The notes: a model not told the origin generated them from the letters alone. A DNA stretch of 64,000 nucleotides from Branchiostoma floridae (GCF_000003815.2 NW_023365789.1:95356-159355); one strand, 5' to 3'; positions 22,001 to 35,359 are shown, counted from the stretch's first letter. Numbers and translations: made by a program.

Positions 22001-25000
22001 ATAAATTATCTCAGAAATATTGGTAAATTCGATATATTTTTTTTAGATCTGCAGGAATAGTTTACATTAGTTAATGGGGACGTTTTTGTATGAAATTGAT
22101 TTGTTGTCAAATTGCGTTTGATTAGCCTTAGATATCAAACGGACATTTTCTAGCAGAATAGAATATGCTCGTACCTGCTCTGCAGCCCATCTGCCTCTTG
22201 ACCACCAACAGCACCGACGGCTCCAGTTTCCTGTCCTCTGCGATCTGGGGTCTGATGGGGAATGATCTTTTTAGGTTTCAACATTATGCAGATCACGCAT
22301 TCCATTTCTTGGTTAACGCATTGTGACTATTTTAACGGAAATGTCTATTTTGTCTTGATAGTAGTCGTTTTCCTCACAAGTGAAGACAACAAAGTTTACA
22401 AATTTCCGTAAGGTATTTGTATCCAAGACGATCAAAACAGGTAGCAAAGATTAATAACAAATACTGAAAAGTCACAAGTCGAAGTAGAAAGTCAACGATA
22501 AACACCATCCCACCCTGAGTGTCGGTGAAATTTGCTCGGCCAGCTGCTGAAAGTCCAGGTCTCTGAGGTGCTGCTCCAGGGCGGAAAGTGTGGCCGCCTC
22601 ACCTTCCTTCTCTCTCCGCTGTACCAGGGTCTGGTACACCTGGTCAGGAACGTCGTCTGGGGCGGAAGCCTGATTAAGTAGGTTATTGTAGATTATCATA
22701 TGAGAATTAATTCAGTTCAACCTCACCACTGTATTAAGAGCCTATATCTGTGATGGTACAAGGAATAAGGAAGTAACTCATTATTGTCTTGGTGGCCAAA
22801 GCGTTTTTATCTGTAAGGGAGGCGAAATGTCTGAAGATAATAAATGTCACGAGCTCGTGTAAGACATTTTTGGTTGTTCTGAACAGCATGACACAATTCT
22901 ATTTATCTGCAAAGTTACATATAGAACTAGAGTTCGGCGACCTCATACCTCCATGAAATATTGAGTGTTTTTGTCGATTTTATGCTTGTTGATGATGACT
23001 TGTATCATAAGTTGTATGAAATGATATTCGTGTTATTTCTACTAGTTGTGTGGATAGTTATCACATGGGCACTATGGTAACATGCAGCAGGTGTGTGGAA
23101 TCTTTGTGATGTTTATATTATCATGTTATGATCATACTGGCAACTTGCAAAGTAGAGAGTATGTTTCAGAATCCATAACAAATACTACTACACATCAGGA
23201 TACAAACACATCTTCAACACAAGCAATAAGACACAAAATGTCCATCAACCAATACCCACATATAGGTTACGGGGACTTTATGCCAGATATATGATAATCC
23301 AAGTACATACCAACACAACATCAGCATAACGCCACGTGGAGCACGAAACATCTAACAGCATAAACGAAGTATAACACACCAGGTCCCCAAAGGCACAAGT
23401 GGATGAATACAAAGTTAATTATCATATTGAAATTGTCCAGGATCGGCAAACAGTTGCTCTAAGGAGTCAACTGTCACAGATGCCCTAACCAGTTGCTATA
23501 TGACGTCAACTGTTCAGATAGGGTAATACCAAACACATCCACATAATATATATCTAATAAAACCGAGTACATACTAACAAAACTTCAGCGTGACGCAGGG
23601 TGGACCACATAACATCTAACAGTACAAAAGAAATATAATACAGCTTGTTCCTAAACGCACAAGTACATAAATACAATTTATTATCACTTTCAAAATTGTC
23701 CTGGTTCCCCCCCCCCCCCCAACAGATGCTCTACGATGTCAACTGTATATCGCAGATATAGGGGTGATTTCTGATATTATTACATCGATTATAACGACAG
23801 ATACGGGGCCCATAATCTAATCACTTCCAGCAATCATCACACCCCACCAATACATCAAGTATGAAATCAATCCACCCAGCCGTTCTTCAGTCGAGGCTAT
23901 CGTTTTCCCCAAACAGTTGTTGTCAACTGATAAAAAAAAACATATGTTCATGGCTATCACTGGCGACACAAATCACCTCACCACCTGCTTGGAGATAAGG
24001 TGATTGACAAAGAGGGAAACCACGATGCCTGTTCCAATATATCGCAGATATAGGGGTGATTTCGTATATTATTACATCGATTATATCGACAGATACGAGG
24101 CCCAAAATCTAATCAATTCCAGCTATCGTCACACTCCACCAACACACTAAGTATGAAACCAATCCACCCTGCCGTTCTTGAGTCGAGGCTATCGTTTCCC
24201 CCCAACAGTTGTTGTCAACTGATCCAAAACAACATATGTTCATGGCTATCTTGGAGATAAGGTGATTAACAAAGAGGGAAACCACGATGCCTGTTCCAAT
24301 ATATCGCAGATATAGGGGTGATTTCTTATATTTTTACATCAATTATAACGACAGATACGGCTCCCAAAATCTAATCAATTCCAGCTATCATCACACTCCA
24401 CCAACACAACAAGTATGAAACCAATCCATCTAGCCGTTCTTGAGTAATCATCTACACAGACAGAGACACATAACAGAAAATATAACCTCCATTCCATGAC
24501 ATTTCATGGAGGTAAAAATAACCTCACCTTGATGGCGTCCATGGCCCTGTTGCTGAGCCCCAGGCTCCGGGCGAGAGGTTTCCACTGGGTTTGGCTCATC
24601 CTCACGGACAGGCGGTTGAAGGCACGGAGAATTCTCTCTTCTGAATAAAAGAACGCATGGTCGTTTCAGTCATTGCATATATAATATAATATGATATGAT
24701 ATAATGTAAGGCAATACTCATGACAAACACGTGTATTTCTATTTGCACTGGGAATTGAAATCTGAAGGTTTAAGCATTCAGCAAAGAAATTATAAAAGTT
24801 CAAATCCGTTCAAATTAAAGTCTGCAACGTAAAAACAAATATTCAGCTAAAGATCATAAATGTAGATCTTGAGCCGCTCTCATAGAAAGTGATAAAAGAT
24901 ATATCTATAATCAAGTCTTTTTGACAGCCTGTCTAAAACACGCCTCACCTTTCACAGACTCCTGTTTCAGGAAGGCCATGATGGCGCCGGTCCCTTGTTC

Positions 25001-26419
25001 ACACACATCCTGTGGAGGGTATGTCAGGGGGTTTCCAGAAACATCCAAGTCCTTCAGCTTGTCTGCTCGGTGAAGGGCGGTTGGGAGCCTGGTGATGTTG
25101 TTGTTCCTTATGTCCAGTTTCTCCATGGCAGGTAGTTCACACAGGACTTCTGGGAACGTGTCGAACTTGTTGTTCCAGAGTTGGACCACACGTAGGTTGT
25201 GCAGGTGACTCATGGTGCTCGGCAGGGTTCTGAGGAGGTTGTTTTCCAATGCCAAGAACCACAGGTGTTGTAAGTTTCCCACTTCATCTGGGACAATGTC
25301 AAACTTGCGCCCGCCAGCTTGTCCAGCATACAGTTCCTCCAGTGTCTTCAGCTGCAGCACCTGTCTGGGGAACTCATCAAACTGACTGGCGGGGACACTG
25401 AGAGACTTCAGCCTGGTGAGTCGTGTGACGTCATCGGGTAGACGTCTGATGGGGTTTGGGCCGACATTTAACACCTCAAGGTTAGGGAGCGAGCAGACGC
25501 TTGAGGGAACCTCCGTCAGCTGATTACCAGTAATGTACAGTTCTCTCAGTTTCTGCAGCTTTTCCACACCAGGAGGGAAGGTGGAGAGCTTATTGTTATA
25601 GACACTTAACTTCTCCAGGTTAGGGAGCGAGCAGACGCCTGAGGGCATCTCCGTCAGCTCATTATCATAAATGTACAGTTCTCTCAGTTTCTGCAGCTTT
25701 TCCACACCAGGAGGGAATTTAGAGAGCTTATTGTTACCGACAGTTAACAACTCAAGGTGAGGGAGCGAACAGACACCTGAGGGTACCTCCGTCAGCTGAT
25801 TATCCTGAATGTACAGTTCTCTCAGTTTTTGCAGCTTTTCCACACCAGGAGGGAAGGTGGAGAGTTTATTATTACTGACATCTAACTCCTCAAGGTTAGG
25901 GAGTGAGCACACCCCTGAGGGTACCTCCGTCAGCTGATTACCATAAATGTACAGTTCTCTCAGTTTCTGCAGCTTTTCCACACCAGGAGGGAAGGCGGAG
26001 AGATTATTGTTACTGGCATCAAAGTTTACAAGGTTGAGGCAAGAAAAGATTTTTGTAGGAAGTTTCGTTAACTTATTGTCCTTTACCCATAGCCATTCCA
26101 GCTTTTGTAAATCTTCCAACCCGTCAGGCAACTCACTCAAATTATTGCTATGGACATATAACTTTTTTAGCCCTTGCAAGGAACTGATCGCCTGTGGCAA
26201 ACTTGTCAGCATGTTGCTATACGCGTCCAAACGGTAAAGTTTCTGCAGACGGCAGATTGCTTCCGGGATGCTGATTATCTTGTTGTTGGACACATCTAGA
26301 ATCTCCAGGTCAGTGATATCAAACACCTCCTCCGGGATGGACGTCAGACCCTGGTTACTCAGGTCAAGTTTCAGGCGACCGTTGACGGTCTGAGGCTGGA
26401 GGTTCAGGACCGCCGCCAT
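19025..26419 (-). CDS. Gene B: LRR - death domain - RIPK/IRAK-like kinase (928 aa)
   Basis: Exons in transcript order are 26419-24949, 24640-24528, 22669-22514, 22251-22175, 21983-21804, 21669-21372, 20887-20742, 20535-20486, 20121-19966, 19564-19479 and 19078-19025. They total 2787 nt (929 codons with TGA), and all junctions are GT-AG and phase-consistent. Layout: LRRs 1-490, DD 491-580, Gly-rich linker 581-606, kinase about 625-883, tail to 928. DD plus kinase recalls IRAK/Pelle and RIPK1, so it is plausibly a cytosolic immune receptor kinase. Upstream in-frame codons through the (CA)n run are an artefact; the ATG at 26419 is conserved in all paralogs. Confidence 0.83.
19966..21983 (-). CDS. 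Gene B non-RD kinase domain, five exons
   Basis: The glycine loop is GRGGFAYV (634-641), with Lys656 in VAVK, a likely alpha-C Glu674, catalytic loop HCDLKAEN (748-755), DFG at 768-770, an APPE motif (794-797) in place of APE, DVYSFEVLLWEI (811-822), and a C-terminal CW...PEDRPTF. All catalytic residues are present, so it is probably active. Cys749 replaces the Arg of HRD, making it a non-RD kinase, as is frequent among immune receptor kinases. It is best placed in the TKL group near RIPK. Confidence 0.87.
21052..21226 (-). other. Candidate alternative ('poison') exon in a kinase intron of gene B
   Basis: The 175-nt segment has a pyrimidine-rich acceptor (CCTCTCTCAG) and a consensus donor (TCG then GTAAGT). 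It lies between the HCD exon and the DFG exon. Read in the gene's frame it hits TGA at the fourth codon; one other frame is open throughout. It is absent from the short (113-bp) matching intron of gene C. It could be a regulatory exon, an inserted foreign exon, or chance. Confidence 0.35.
22514..24640 (-). CDS. Gene B death domain, two exons split by a repeat-bearing intron
   Basis: Exons 24640-24528 and 22669-22514 encode residues 491-580 with the QWKPLARSLGL and EGEAATLSALEQHLRDLDF signatures. The intron is 1858 bp because a mobile repeat (22925-24515) was inserted; gene C has 323 bp and gene A 245 bp here. One change, W to R in LVQRREKEGE, distinguishes B from A and C. Confidence 0.87.
22925..24515 (-). 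mobile_element. Unclassified mobile repeat inside the DD intron of gene B
   Basis: Read on the minus strand it begins ACCTCCATGAAATGTCATGG (24512 downwards) and ends ATGAGGTCGCCGAACTCTAG (about 22925). Genes A and C have plain, short introns here. It carries an internal tandem array at 23745-24440. The same end is seen at about 46174-46205. No protein is recognised. Confidence 0.65.
23745..24440. repeat. Tandem array, about 2.5 copies of 265-290 bp
   Basis: The segment starting ATATCGCAGATATAGGGGTG begins near 23748, 24039 and 24300. It shares ATTACATCGATTATA and CAGTTGTTGTCAACTGAT segments; the latter contains an internal palindrome, TTGTTGTCAAC-like. Confidence 0.8.
24949..26419 (-). CDS. 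Gene B exon 1: about 20 LRRs
   Basis: The exon is 1471 nt, exactly as long as in gene A, and ends in phase 1. LRRs 7-13 alternate the types LRELYIxxNQLTEVPSG and LxxLxVxNNKLSxFPPG, but the copies are more diverged than in A. The variable pair before Asn reads YG, QD, YD and TG. The cap ends GAIMAFLKQESVKG. Confidence 0.88.
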
Positions 26420-26720
26420 GATGGATTTCCTACATAACGTACAAAGAAACTTTAGATATGATTCCCGCAAACGCGCATAGCACGATATACAAGCACGAAA
26501 GAGGCACAAACACACACACACACACACACATCCACATAAACATAAACACATAAACACACATATACACATGCACAAGCACACGCGCACACACAGACACACA
26601 CAAACCTATGATGGTGATGAGATGCATCGTATTGGATATAAGTTACTGTAGAGTAGAAACCCTCAATACTAGCCTCTGACCACAGTCACGATTGAAAAAC
26701 TATAGGCATATACATGTAAC
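26420..26720 (-). promoter_or_regulatory. Promoter-proximal region of gene B
   Basis: This is the counterpart of 6370-6710. The (CA)n run is short (about 26512-26531), and the leader reads TTTCTTTGTACGTTATGTAG just before the ATG region. Confidence 0.35.
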
Positions 26721-28910
26721 TTGACTGCTTAGTTAAAATTGCTCTGTATGACAGCAAACGTGGGACTGACTGGTTCATTTTTAGCTGTTATAAGTTTACA
26801 ATCGTTCGTCCGCTTTGTCATATCGCAATCTTCACGTTATGACAACTCAATTGTGCTGTCACAAAGATAACGCCGTTCTATCATTAAACGCCACTGGGAG
26901 GTGGACTCGGCCTCAGGCCAGCAGACATGCGCACTTACCAAACTTCATTTACTGACAACACAATCATGTAGCCATAGAGAGAACGTTATTCCCCTACTTG
27001 ACCTTTGAACTCCAGTGGGAGATGGCACCAGGTACAACGTACAAACATACATGTGCTGTGCAATACGTTTCAACCGATACAAGTTGGGGGTTTTGACTAG
27101 AAATGACATCTTCATTTACTGTAACCGTAGGAACGTGTGTGATCCTAACACGGATACAGTAGTGACCCTGACACTAGACTCGAGATCCGCAGTCACGTTT
27201 TACTCACCGTTAGACTTTTTGTCAGACCATCAAACATGCTAAAGTACACCACAATCTTCTTTTACTGACTAAAAGTTATGTTATATACCAGCCGACATGC
27301 TCACTCCGCCATCTTTATTTACTGACGACACAATTATGTAGCCATAGAGAGAACGTTATTCCCCTACTTGAACTTGGAACCCCAGTGGGAGGTGGCACCA
27401 GGTACAACATACCTGCGCTGCCAAGACATTTCAACCGATACAAGACTGGGAATTTCTGACTTTTTTTGCAAATTTCATAGATCAGTAATGACGATCTACC
27501 CTGCTGTTTTACTACCCAATGTGTGCTTGTCATCATCATTACACCGGAAGAGTCCTAACTTTGAACATCAGCTAAGCCTTTGGGTGATGTTTCGACATCT
27601 GTTTTATGCGATTTAAGAACATATTTACGTATGTTAGACTCTGTCGCAGGCTAACCGACATGCTCACTCCGCCATCTTTATTTACTGACAACACAATAAT
27701 ATAGCAATATGAACATTATTCCCCTACTTGACCTTTGAGCTCCCGTGGGAGGTGGCACCAGGTACAATGTACAAACATACCTGCGCTGCCGAAAGATGTA
27801 AACATGTCCAACTTGGGGTTTTAGATTTGAATTTTCTCATTTCTCAAATCCACAACTTAGTAATAAGAAGCTACGCAATTGATAAGAGCATAACGATATG
27901 AAGGCTCAAAATGATTAATCTATAGTTTGTAATCGATAATTAGTGATTAGAATAATGAGACGTGATCCTAACACTGATACAGTAGTAACCCCCACACTAG
28001 CCTCGAGATCCGCAGGCACGTTGCACACACCGTGACTATGGAGCAACCGCGTGACTTTGCTGTTGCTACTTGGCTGAGTAAAAATTTAATTAGTTCACTG
28101 CGTCATAACATCAAAGAAAGTCGAAAACGTTACACCATCATGATTTGATTCTTGTTTGATATGAAAAAATTTAAAGCATGAAAGAGCTTAGCTATTGTTG
28201 CTGAAGACTTTGCTTAAGTTCGTAAGAGAATTTTTATAAATAGGCAATGGAGAGGCAATCTAACCTGTAGGCTTACTTAAATTTCTTCCCAAATGTTTAG
28301 GGATGATGTATTGGAGTAAGGTCCCTGGCTATGAGAGGGGGGGGGGGGGCTGCTCCAACCCGGTTTCAGATTCCCCAACTGCGGGCCGAGAGCGATACAA
28401 CGTCAACATCCTTACAAGTCAAGTGCTGATCATTATCATTATCATTACAACATCCATCATGCAGATATACGGACGTATTTCATTATGAAAGTTATGTTCT
28501 TATAGTCTCTCCATGCTATAAGTAACTAAGTAAGAACTTTACTATCAAGCTCAAACCATACCATTTGCTGGTTACAAAGATGGAGTTTCCTATGTTTGCA
28601 TTGGATACAGAGACTCTTTAAACCGTCTAACACGGTGTCTAGTAAAAGATAAACAAATCAACAGCATAAGAAGTGCCCAATTACCTACAGTTTTCACTCC
28701 TTATGCATTATGTTGAGACGATGTGAGGCACAGTTAGTCTTAATCTGTATTGTAATCTGGATTTTTACCGGATCGCTCCCCTCAAAAATCCCAGCCACTA
28801 CTACCTACGCGACCCAACGTCTGCTTGGAGAATACCGTATCCCCACTTGATCTTTAAACGCCAGTGGGAGGTGGCACCAGGTACAATGTACAAAGATAAC
28901 GGTACCACCC
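26720..28910. repeat. Block 2 repeat array with the TTGACCTTTGAACTC core
   Basis: Cores lie near 27000, 27366 (diverged) and 27728, with a weaker copy near 28850. Matching segments line up with block 1. No gene is seen. Confidence 0.8.
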
Positions 28911-29681
28911 TGCCACAATGGCAAACACGTCACACTAGGGGTTTTAGACGTGACTTGTTCAACGTTGATGTAAGTTAGTAATGACGAGCTTTTTGATAAT
29001 ACGTTACATCAGGATTTGATGACTGAATGCGATAAAAGTTAATATAACTATAATAAGTATATATATAAGTATAATAATTTGTATTCCCAATGACAAGTCG
29101 CATCTTACGGCATGTTCGTTACAAATACTGATACTTGAATTCCCCCAATACTAGCCTCCGGCCACTCAGTCACGTTGCGTATAACGTGACTATTGGATAG
29201 TCACGTAACTTTTTTTCTTTGTTAATTCTAATCTGTTTCATTTGTCAGGACAGATTTAATGCAATATAGACAATCTGCTTTTGGTTGTCATGAAATCAGT
29301 CAAAGGCAAGTTGGTTTCCATGGTACCCATTGGCAAAAACACAAAACATGCATGTAACATTATGATTTAAAATAAATCAATGGATAGGCATGGGACCTTG
29401 ATATCTAGCTATTCTGTGTTAAAATGAAGAGGTACCTTAATATCTAGCTATTTTGTGTTAAAGTGAAGAGTTTGCTATCGCACAGAAAACTTTCGTAGTT
29501 GTCAACGAGTCACGCCAGGTCTATTTGTAAGGTGAGTGACTCAAAGCTATAACATAACGAGGTAACAATTACTCACGGCTTTAACACGGTGGTGCAAATT
29601 TAGGTGCAACCTTGTTCTTGGGTTGTTTGCTCCACTCAGTAACTTTACACACTGTTTGCTCCACGTAGACGTGTTTGCCCA

Positions 29682-29729
29682 GCGCATGCGCCTTACCGTA
29701 AAAGTAGAATTTCCCCTCGACTCACGTGA
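29682..29729. promoter_or_regulatory. NRF1-like palindrome plus E-box module (block 2, first)
   Basis: GCGCATGCGC at 29682-29691 and TCACGTGA at 29722-29729, 40 bp apart, just before the second copy of the small ORF. Confidence 0.45.
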
Positions 29730-31997
29730 TGTATTACATCATGGGCAGGCCTGTCTGCCTTTGGTAGATGTTTCAACTTAACTTTTTAACACCTGCCGGA
29801 GTGAAACATATGACCTTGTCTGACCACAAAATTAGAAATACAACCATTGTAGTGATGATTGATGGATATTACTTCTCTGAACCGATCAAAAACAAACAAA
29901 CAGATGGATATCAGCTCACCTGTTGTGCTTACGTGTCACTGCTGACCTCTGACCCCTAGGAGGGTGTTTACCACGTACGGTGTGGACTTAACGAACGTGT
30001 GAGGTGATAAGGTTAAGGTTGGGCCATTGTGCGTTTGATGGAGGGGGATTTGCAGTAATATTAGATAATTTTGCAGTGCAAGGGATGAAGTATCAACACC
30101 TGGCAGGAAAACTGTAGTAGTTACTTGACAATTTACTACTTAGCAAATAGAATTTTTAAGATTTTTGTTTTATTTCTGTTATGTAGGTTGTAGTTTACCT
30201 TAAGAAAGTCACTATTCTTATGAGTTATTAATTTTCTTTATTTATTACAACCCCAAATATGACGATATGTTTAGAGGGACTATCTGTATAATTTGGCCCA
30301 AATGGTGCCTCGTGTTTTTACACTGAGACAATGTGAACCCCGGAGAGTGTGGACGTTACGAGCATGTGATGTGATCATAACAACACTTCACGTTTGATGG
30401 GAGGGGATCTACATCTATTGATTCTTTAAACAGGAGAGATGAAGTATCTGTACCTGTCCAAAACGTACGTGGCTATTTGGATAATGGTTTGTCGATATCT
30501 AACAGTTACTTGACAAAGAAGAACAGATGTAGTTTAGTAGGGGTAAGACATATACATTTGTAGTAAGACATATAAACAGAATTTTTCCTCCAACTTTTCT
30601 TCTCGTCAGCCTTTGTCAGCGGTTAATTAGGCAGCTTTGCGTCCTTTCCTACCGCAAAAATCAATAAATTCCTAAAATAGAGTCACCCGTCGTGCCGCCG
30701 TGCCCATAGTGACCTTGTGACCTCTACAACGGTGTTTACCAGGTAAATATTGAGAAGACTTTACGGCCGAACGTGAGGTTAACATCTTATACTTCTTAAA
30801 AAGAAGTAATTTCGCAACATTTTTTGCTACAAACAGAATGCTATTCAGTTCAAAGAAATGTTAACTTTTTTTATTGCTTTTAATAAACGGCATTATGAAC
30901 AAAAGTACCATATTGGTTAGTAAAGTAGTGTATTAGTTCACCCTTTGTGCTTCTTGTCAGCCATTTCTCAACCGTTAGTTTGTCTGCCATACAGCTTTAC
31001 GTCCTTTACAGCCAGAAAAATCAATAAATGCCTACTAAGTATAGTCACCATGTGCCCGTACTGCCTTAAAGTTTGTATTGACCTTGTGAACTCCACAATG
31101 GTGTTTACCAGGTTCGGTGTTGACTCAGGTAAATATTGTACGGTGTTGACTCAGGTAACTATTGAGGAGACCTTACGGCCATACGTGAGGTTAATATCTC
31201 AAACAGGCGGCACATTCCATGTCTCGGGGGTTGTAGCTATAGGGCTGCTTGTGTATTAGTGCCCTTAAGAGCTTCGTGTATCGGGCCAAGTTTATAACGT
31301 TGGAGAATCTTTGTAGAGAAATTAAAATTGTGAAGCAAATAATTGTAGATAGATACTTAGATAAGAGCTCTGTGTGTCGTGCAATATAATTTATATCGCA
31401 GAAGAAACTTCTATATTAATTGTTGTTATAACTATTTCCTGTTGTAATTTAAACGGCAGTACTAGAAGTCTCTCACCACCCCTGCAGTACCGACGCTGTT
31501 CGTTAGGGTGACGAATTGCCGAGCACACAGGTTGCGGGCAAAGGTCAACTCATTGTTGAGTTCTCCTTACTGACCCATGTACTTATTGACTCGCTGTTGT
31601 TGTTTGTTTGTTTATTTGTTTATTTCGATCTCCAAGTAGAGTTTACAATGTTGTTGTTCAGCCGTCGTCGTTGTATTCGACGATGACTGAAACATCCCGC
31701 CAGATGTCAACATGTCCAACGTGGGATTTTAGACTTGAATTTTCAAATTCTTAATTCCATAGCCAATTATTACAAACTGTGTAATTGATAATAATATGAC
31801 CATATGAGGGTGCGATCAAGTTATACCTTGTAATCGTTCATTTATTCATTCATCATCAGTGATTAGATAACTGAGATGTGATCGTAACACTGATACAGTA
31901 GTGACCCCGACACTATCCTCAACACTTTTTGCACACTTTGGCCCCAATATACAGTGCCTCATATTATGTCACTTGTTGTTTAAAGAAAAATCACTAA

Positions 31998-32040
31998 GGC
32001 GCACACTCACATACATACTCACATACATACGCACACACAC

Positions 32041-32071
<31 letters not shown>

Positions 32072-32106
32072 TGCACACACATACACACATACATGCACAC
32101 ATATAC
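31998..32106. repeat. (CA)n-rich microsatellite, block 2
   Basis: CACATACATAC and (CA)n runs, paralogous to 12720-12860. Confidence 0.9.
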
Positions 32107-32226
32107 ACGGGTCTATTGATGAGGTAGATTGATATAAACTACAAAACAACAAGGTCCCGAATACTTACAGTTTTCCCTATTCAGGCAGCAGGTTGTTACC
32201 AACAAGGTGTTGCAGTGTTACTCTTG

Positions 32227-32358
32227 GAGTGTTCGTGTAAAGTTTGAATGTACAGGCTGTTTGTCGTCTAACTTCTCTCTCAACCAACTGGGAAGTGTCC
32301 ATGTAAAGTTTGAATGTACAGGCGGTTTGTCGTCTAACTTCTCTCTCAACCAACTGGG
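32227..32358. repeat. 66-bp minisatellite, two units
   Basis: The same unit as at 12975-13298 but only two copies, showing expansion in unit 1 or contraction here. Confidence 0.88.
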
Positions 32359-32392
32359 CGTACTTTTCTGATCACGTAGATATCGTTGGACT

Positions 32393-32440
32393 GCGCATGC
32401 GCCTCGATAAAAAGTTAACCTTCTCTCATATGTCACGTGA
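32393..32440. promoter_or_regulatory. NRF1-like palindrome plus E-box module (block 2, second)
   Basis: GCGCATGCGC at 32393-32402 and TCACGTGA at 32433-32440, 40 bp apart, after the two-unit minisatellite. Confidence 0.45.
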
Positions 32441-33821
32441 GGTACGGAAGGCTGGCAAAGCGCCTTTCATTATTTTGCGTGATGATTTCATAAATTCCGT
32501 GAAAATATCAAACCTCGACCAAAAAAGTTGACAGACAATTATTGCAGTGATCACTTGGTTTTTCTTGTGCTAACTGTTAAGGCAAACAAATCTATGGCGA
32601 GTAGAGATATCCTGAAGTTACACCTGTGTGCTTAGATGTTCCTGTGAACCCGGGAGAGTGTTTACCAGGTACGGTGTCGACCTAACGAACGTGTGAGGTG
32701 ATCAGGTGAAAGAAAGTTCATTTGATGATTTTGCGGGGGAGGGGGGCGGTAGCATTTATCAATCTTTGCAAGAGGGGAGATATGATTCTGACACCTCACG
32801 GAGATATTTCTATTTACATGACAATACTAATCAAAAAGGGCCAAATATAAGGCGATGATACGCATAGATGTGGTATCTGTATGGAGGTTCCAACAAATTC
32901 GGTGTTGACTTCAGAAACATGTGAGGTAATAGAAGTTAAAGGACGGGTCATTTATATTATTTTGATGGAGAATGCAGTTTTCAAGATTTTGGCGTACTTT
33001 TCAACAAGACAGATGCACCATGGATTCCTGTTGAAAATATTAATGGTTAATTAGTTAGTAGTACATGTAGTTGCTATAAATGATGGTTGATACGTTTGTA
33101 GGAGAGTATCTCTATGGTTGTATCAACACGTTTGGTTCCAATCGTTAAAAAGCTGACATGCCTCTTGTTCAGAGAGACCCTGAGAGGGGCGGTACCCGGT
33201 ACAGTGTGGACTTTACGATAAGGCGCAGAACAGTTTACAGCAGGGTGCTGTGACATTTATTGATTTTTGTTTTATTAAGAGGCGCCTGCCTAAATTAATT
33301 TTACGTTGCTACTTGTGAGGATTTACAAATGACTGGTTTATTGACTATGTACTTACTTGGCAAAGTCAACAGTCACAAGTATGATGCATGTGTATGTAGG
33401 CTAGTTTTAGATGCTCATCCATGCATATTAGACAGTCTTAACGGTGAATTACGTATTGTACTGCCTCAGCGGTGTTTTGTGGCTATCCGCTAGTTAGCCA
33501 ACGCCTTACACAGCCACACACAGTGTAATAATTGCCTTATGATTGGAGTTATCTTTCTTTCGTGCCTCCGTCTCCATATACTGACCTTGTGCACTCCGTA
33601 ATGGTGTTTACCAAGCGCGGTGTTGATTCAGATATGTCTGAAGATGTAGGGACTTTGAAGGTGAAAGGTTAAAAATGGCTCACTTTAGTTTTGTGGGGAG
33701 GGGGTGATTAAGTAAAATTTCAAATTTTTGCTACAAGGAGAATACTTGTTAGTTATCACAAATGACAACATTTGGGGTTATGATGGCTTTTTATGAATGA
33801 CACTATGAACACATGTCATCC

Positions 33822-33921
33822 NNNNNNNNNNNNNNNNNNNNNNNNNNNNNNNNNNNNNNNNNNNNNNNNNNNNNNNNNNNNNNNNNNNNNNNNNNNNNNN
33901 NNNNNNNNNNNNNNNNNNNNN
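33822..33921. other. Assembly gap (100 N)
   Basis: Exactly 100 N, the usual placeholder for a gap of unknown size. It falls in repeats paralogous to about 17000-17110. Confidence 0.99.
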
Positions 33922-34695
33922 AGGTTCGATAATGACTCAGGTAAATATTGAGGTGACCGTACGGCCGTACGTGATGTTAGCAACTTATGCTTGTTGGATG
34001 CATGTAATTTCGCAACATTGCAACATTTTTGGCTACAAACGGAATACTATTTAGTTCTAAGAAATGTTAACTTTTTTTAGTGCTTTTAATGAATGACACT
34101 ATGAACAAAAATACCCTATTAGATAGTTAAGTAGTCGATTAGTTCACCCTTCGAGCCCATACAATCTGCGCTTCTTATCAGCCATTTGTCAACGGTTTGT
34201 TTGTCATCCATATAGCTTTACGTCCTTTACAGCCGCAAAAAAATTAATAAATGCCTTTTAAGTGTAGTCACCATGTGTCCGTACCCACCTTGTGAACTCC
34301 ACAATAATGTTTACCAGGTCCAGTGTTGACTCGGGTAAATATTGAGAATACCTTACGGCCGTACGTGTGGTTAATGTCTTAAATAGGCGGCGCATTCCAT
34401 GTCTCGGGGGAGGGGTGCTTGTGCCGAAAATAGCTTTGTGTATCGTGCGAAGTTTATAACGTAGGAGAATCTTTGATGAGAAATTAAGATAGGTCATGTG
34501 AAGCAAATAATTTTGCTTGTGCAGAGGTATAGATAAGAGCTCTGTGTGTCGTACAATGAGATATAACAATCCTCATCTCGGAAGTAAATAGTTCCTGTTG
34601 TAATTTTGATGGCAGTTCTCGCTCACCAACCCTGCAGTACCGACGATTCCCGTTAGGGTGACGAACTGCCGAGCACACAACAGGTTGCGGGCAGA

Positions 34696-35358
34696 GGTCA
34701 ACTCACGGTTCAGTTCTCCTTACTGACCCATGTACTTATCAGCTCACTGTTGAGTACTCCTTACTGACCCATGTACTTATCGGCTCACTGTTGAGTTCTC
34801 CTTACTGACCCATGTACATATCGGCTCACTGTTGAGTTCTCCTTACTGACCCATGTACTTATCGGCTCACTGTTGAGTTCTCCTTACTGACCCATGTACT
34901 TATCGGCTCACTGTTGAGTTCTCCTTACTGACCCATGTACTTATCGGCTCACTGTTGAGTTCTCCTTACTGACCCATGTACTTATCGGCTCACTGTTGAG
35001 TTCTCCTTACTGACCCATGTACTTATCGGCTCACTGTTGAGTTCTCCTTACTGACCCATGTACTTATCGGCTCACTGTTGAGTTCTCCTTACTGACCCAT
35101 GTACATATCGGCTCACTGTTGAGTTCTCCGAACTGACCCATGTACTTAACGGCTCACTGTTGAGTACTCCTTACTGACCCATGTACTTATCGGCTCACTG
35201 TTGAGTACTCCTTACTGACCCATGTACTTATCGGCTCACTGTTGAGTACTCCTTACTGACCCATGTACTTATCGGCTCACTGTTGAGTACTCCTTACTGA
35301 CCCATGTACTTATCGGCTCACTGTTGAGTTCTCCGAACTGACCCATGTATTTATCGGC
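34696..35358. repeat. 41-bp satellite, about 16 copies
   Basis: The unit is GGCTCACTGTTGAGTTCTCC followed by TTACTGACCCATGTACTTATC. Some copies read GAGTACTCC or CCGAACTG. Single-copy precursors remain at about 12257-12300 and 31544-31590, so the expansion is local to unit 2. Confidence 0.95.
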
Positions 35359-35359
35359 T

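Noticed and set aside
34696-35358. CRISPR-like regular array
   Set aside because: It is a direct head-to-tail 41-bp satellite without unique spacers, in a eukaryotic genome.
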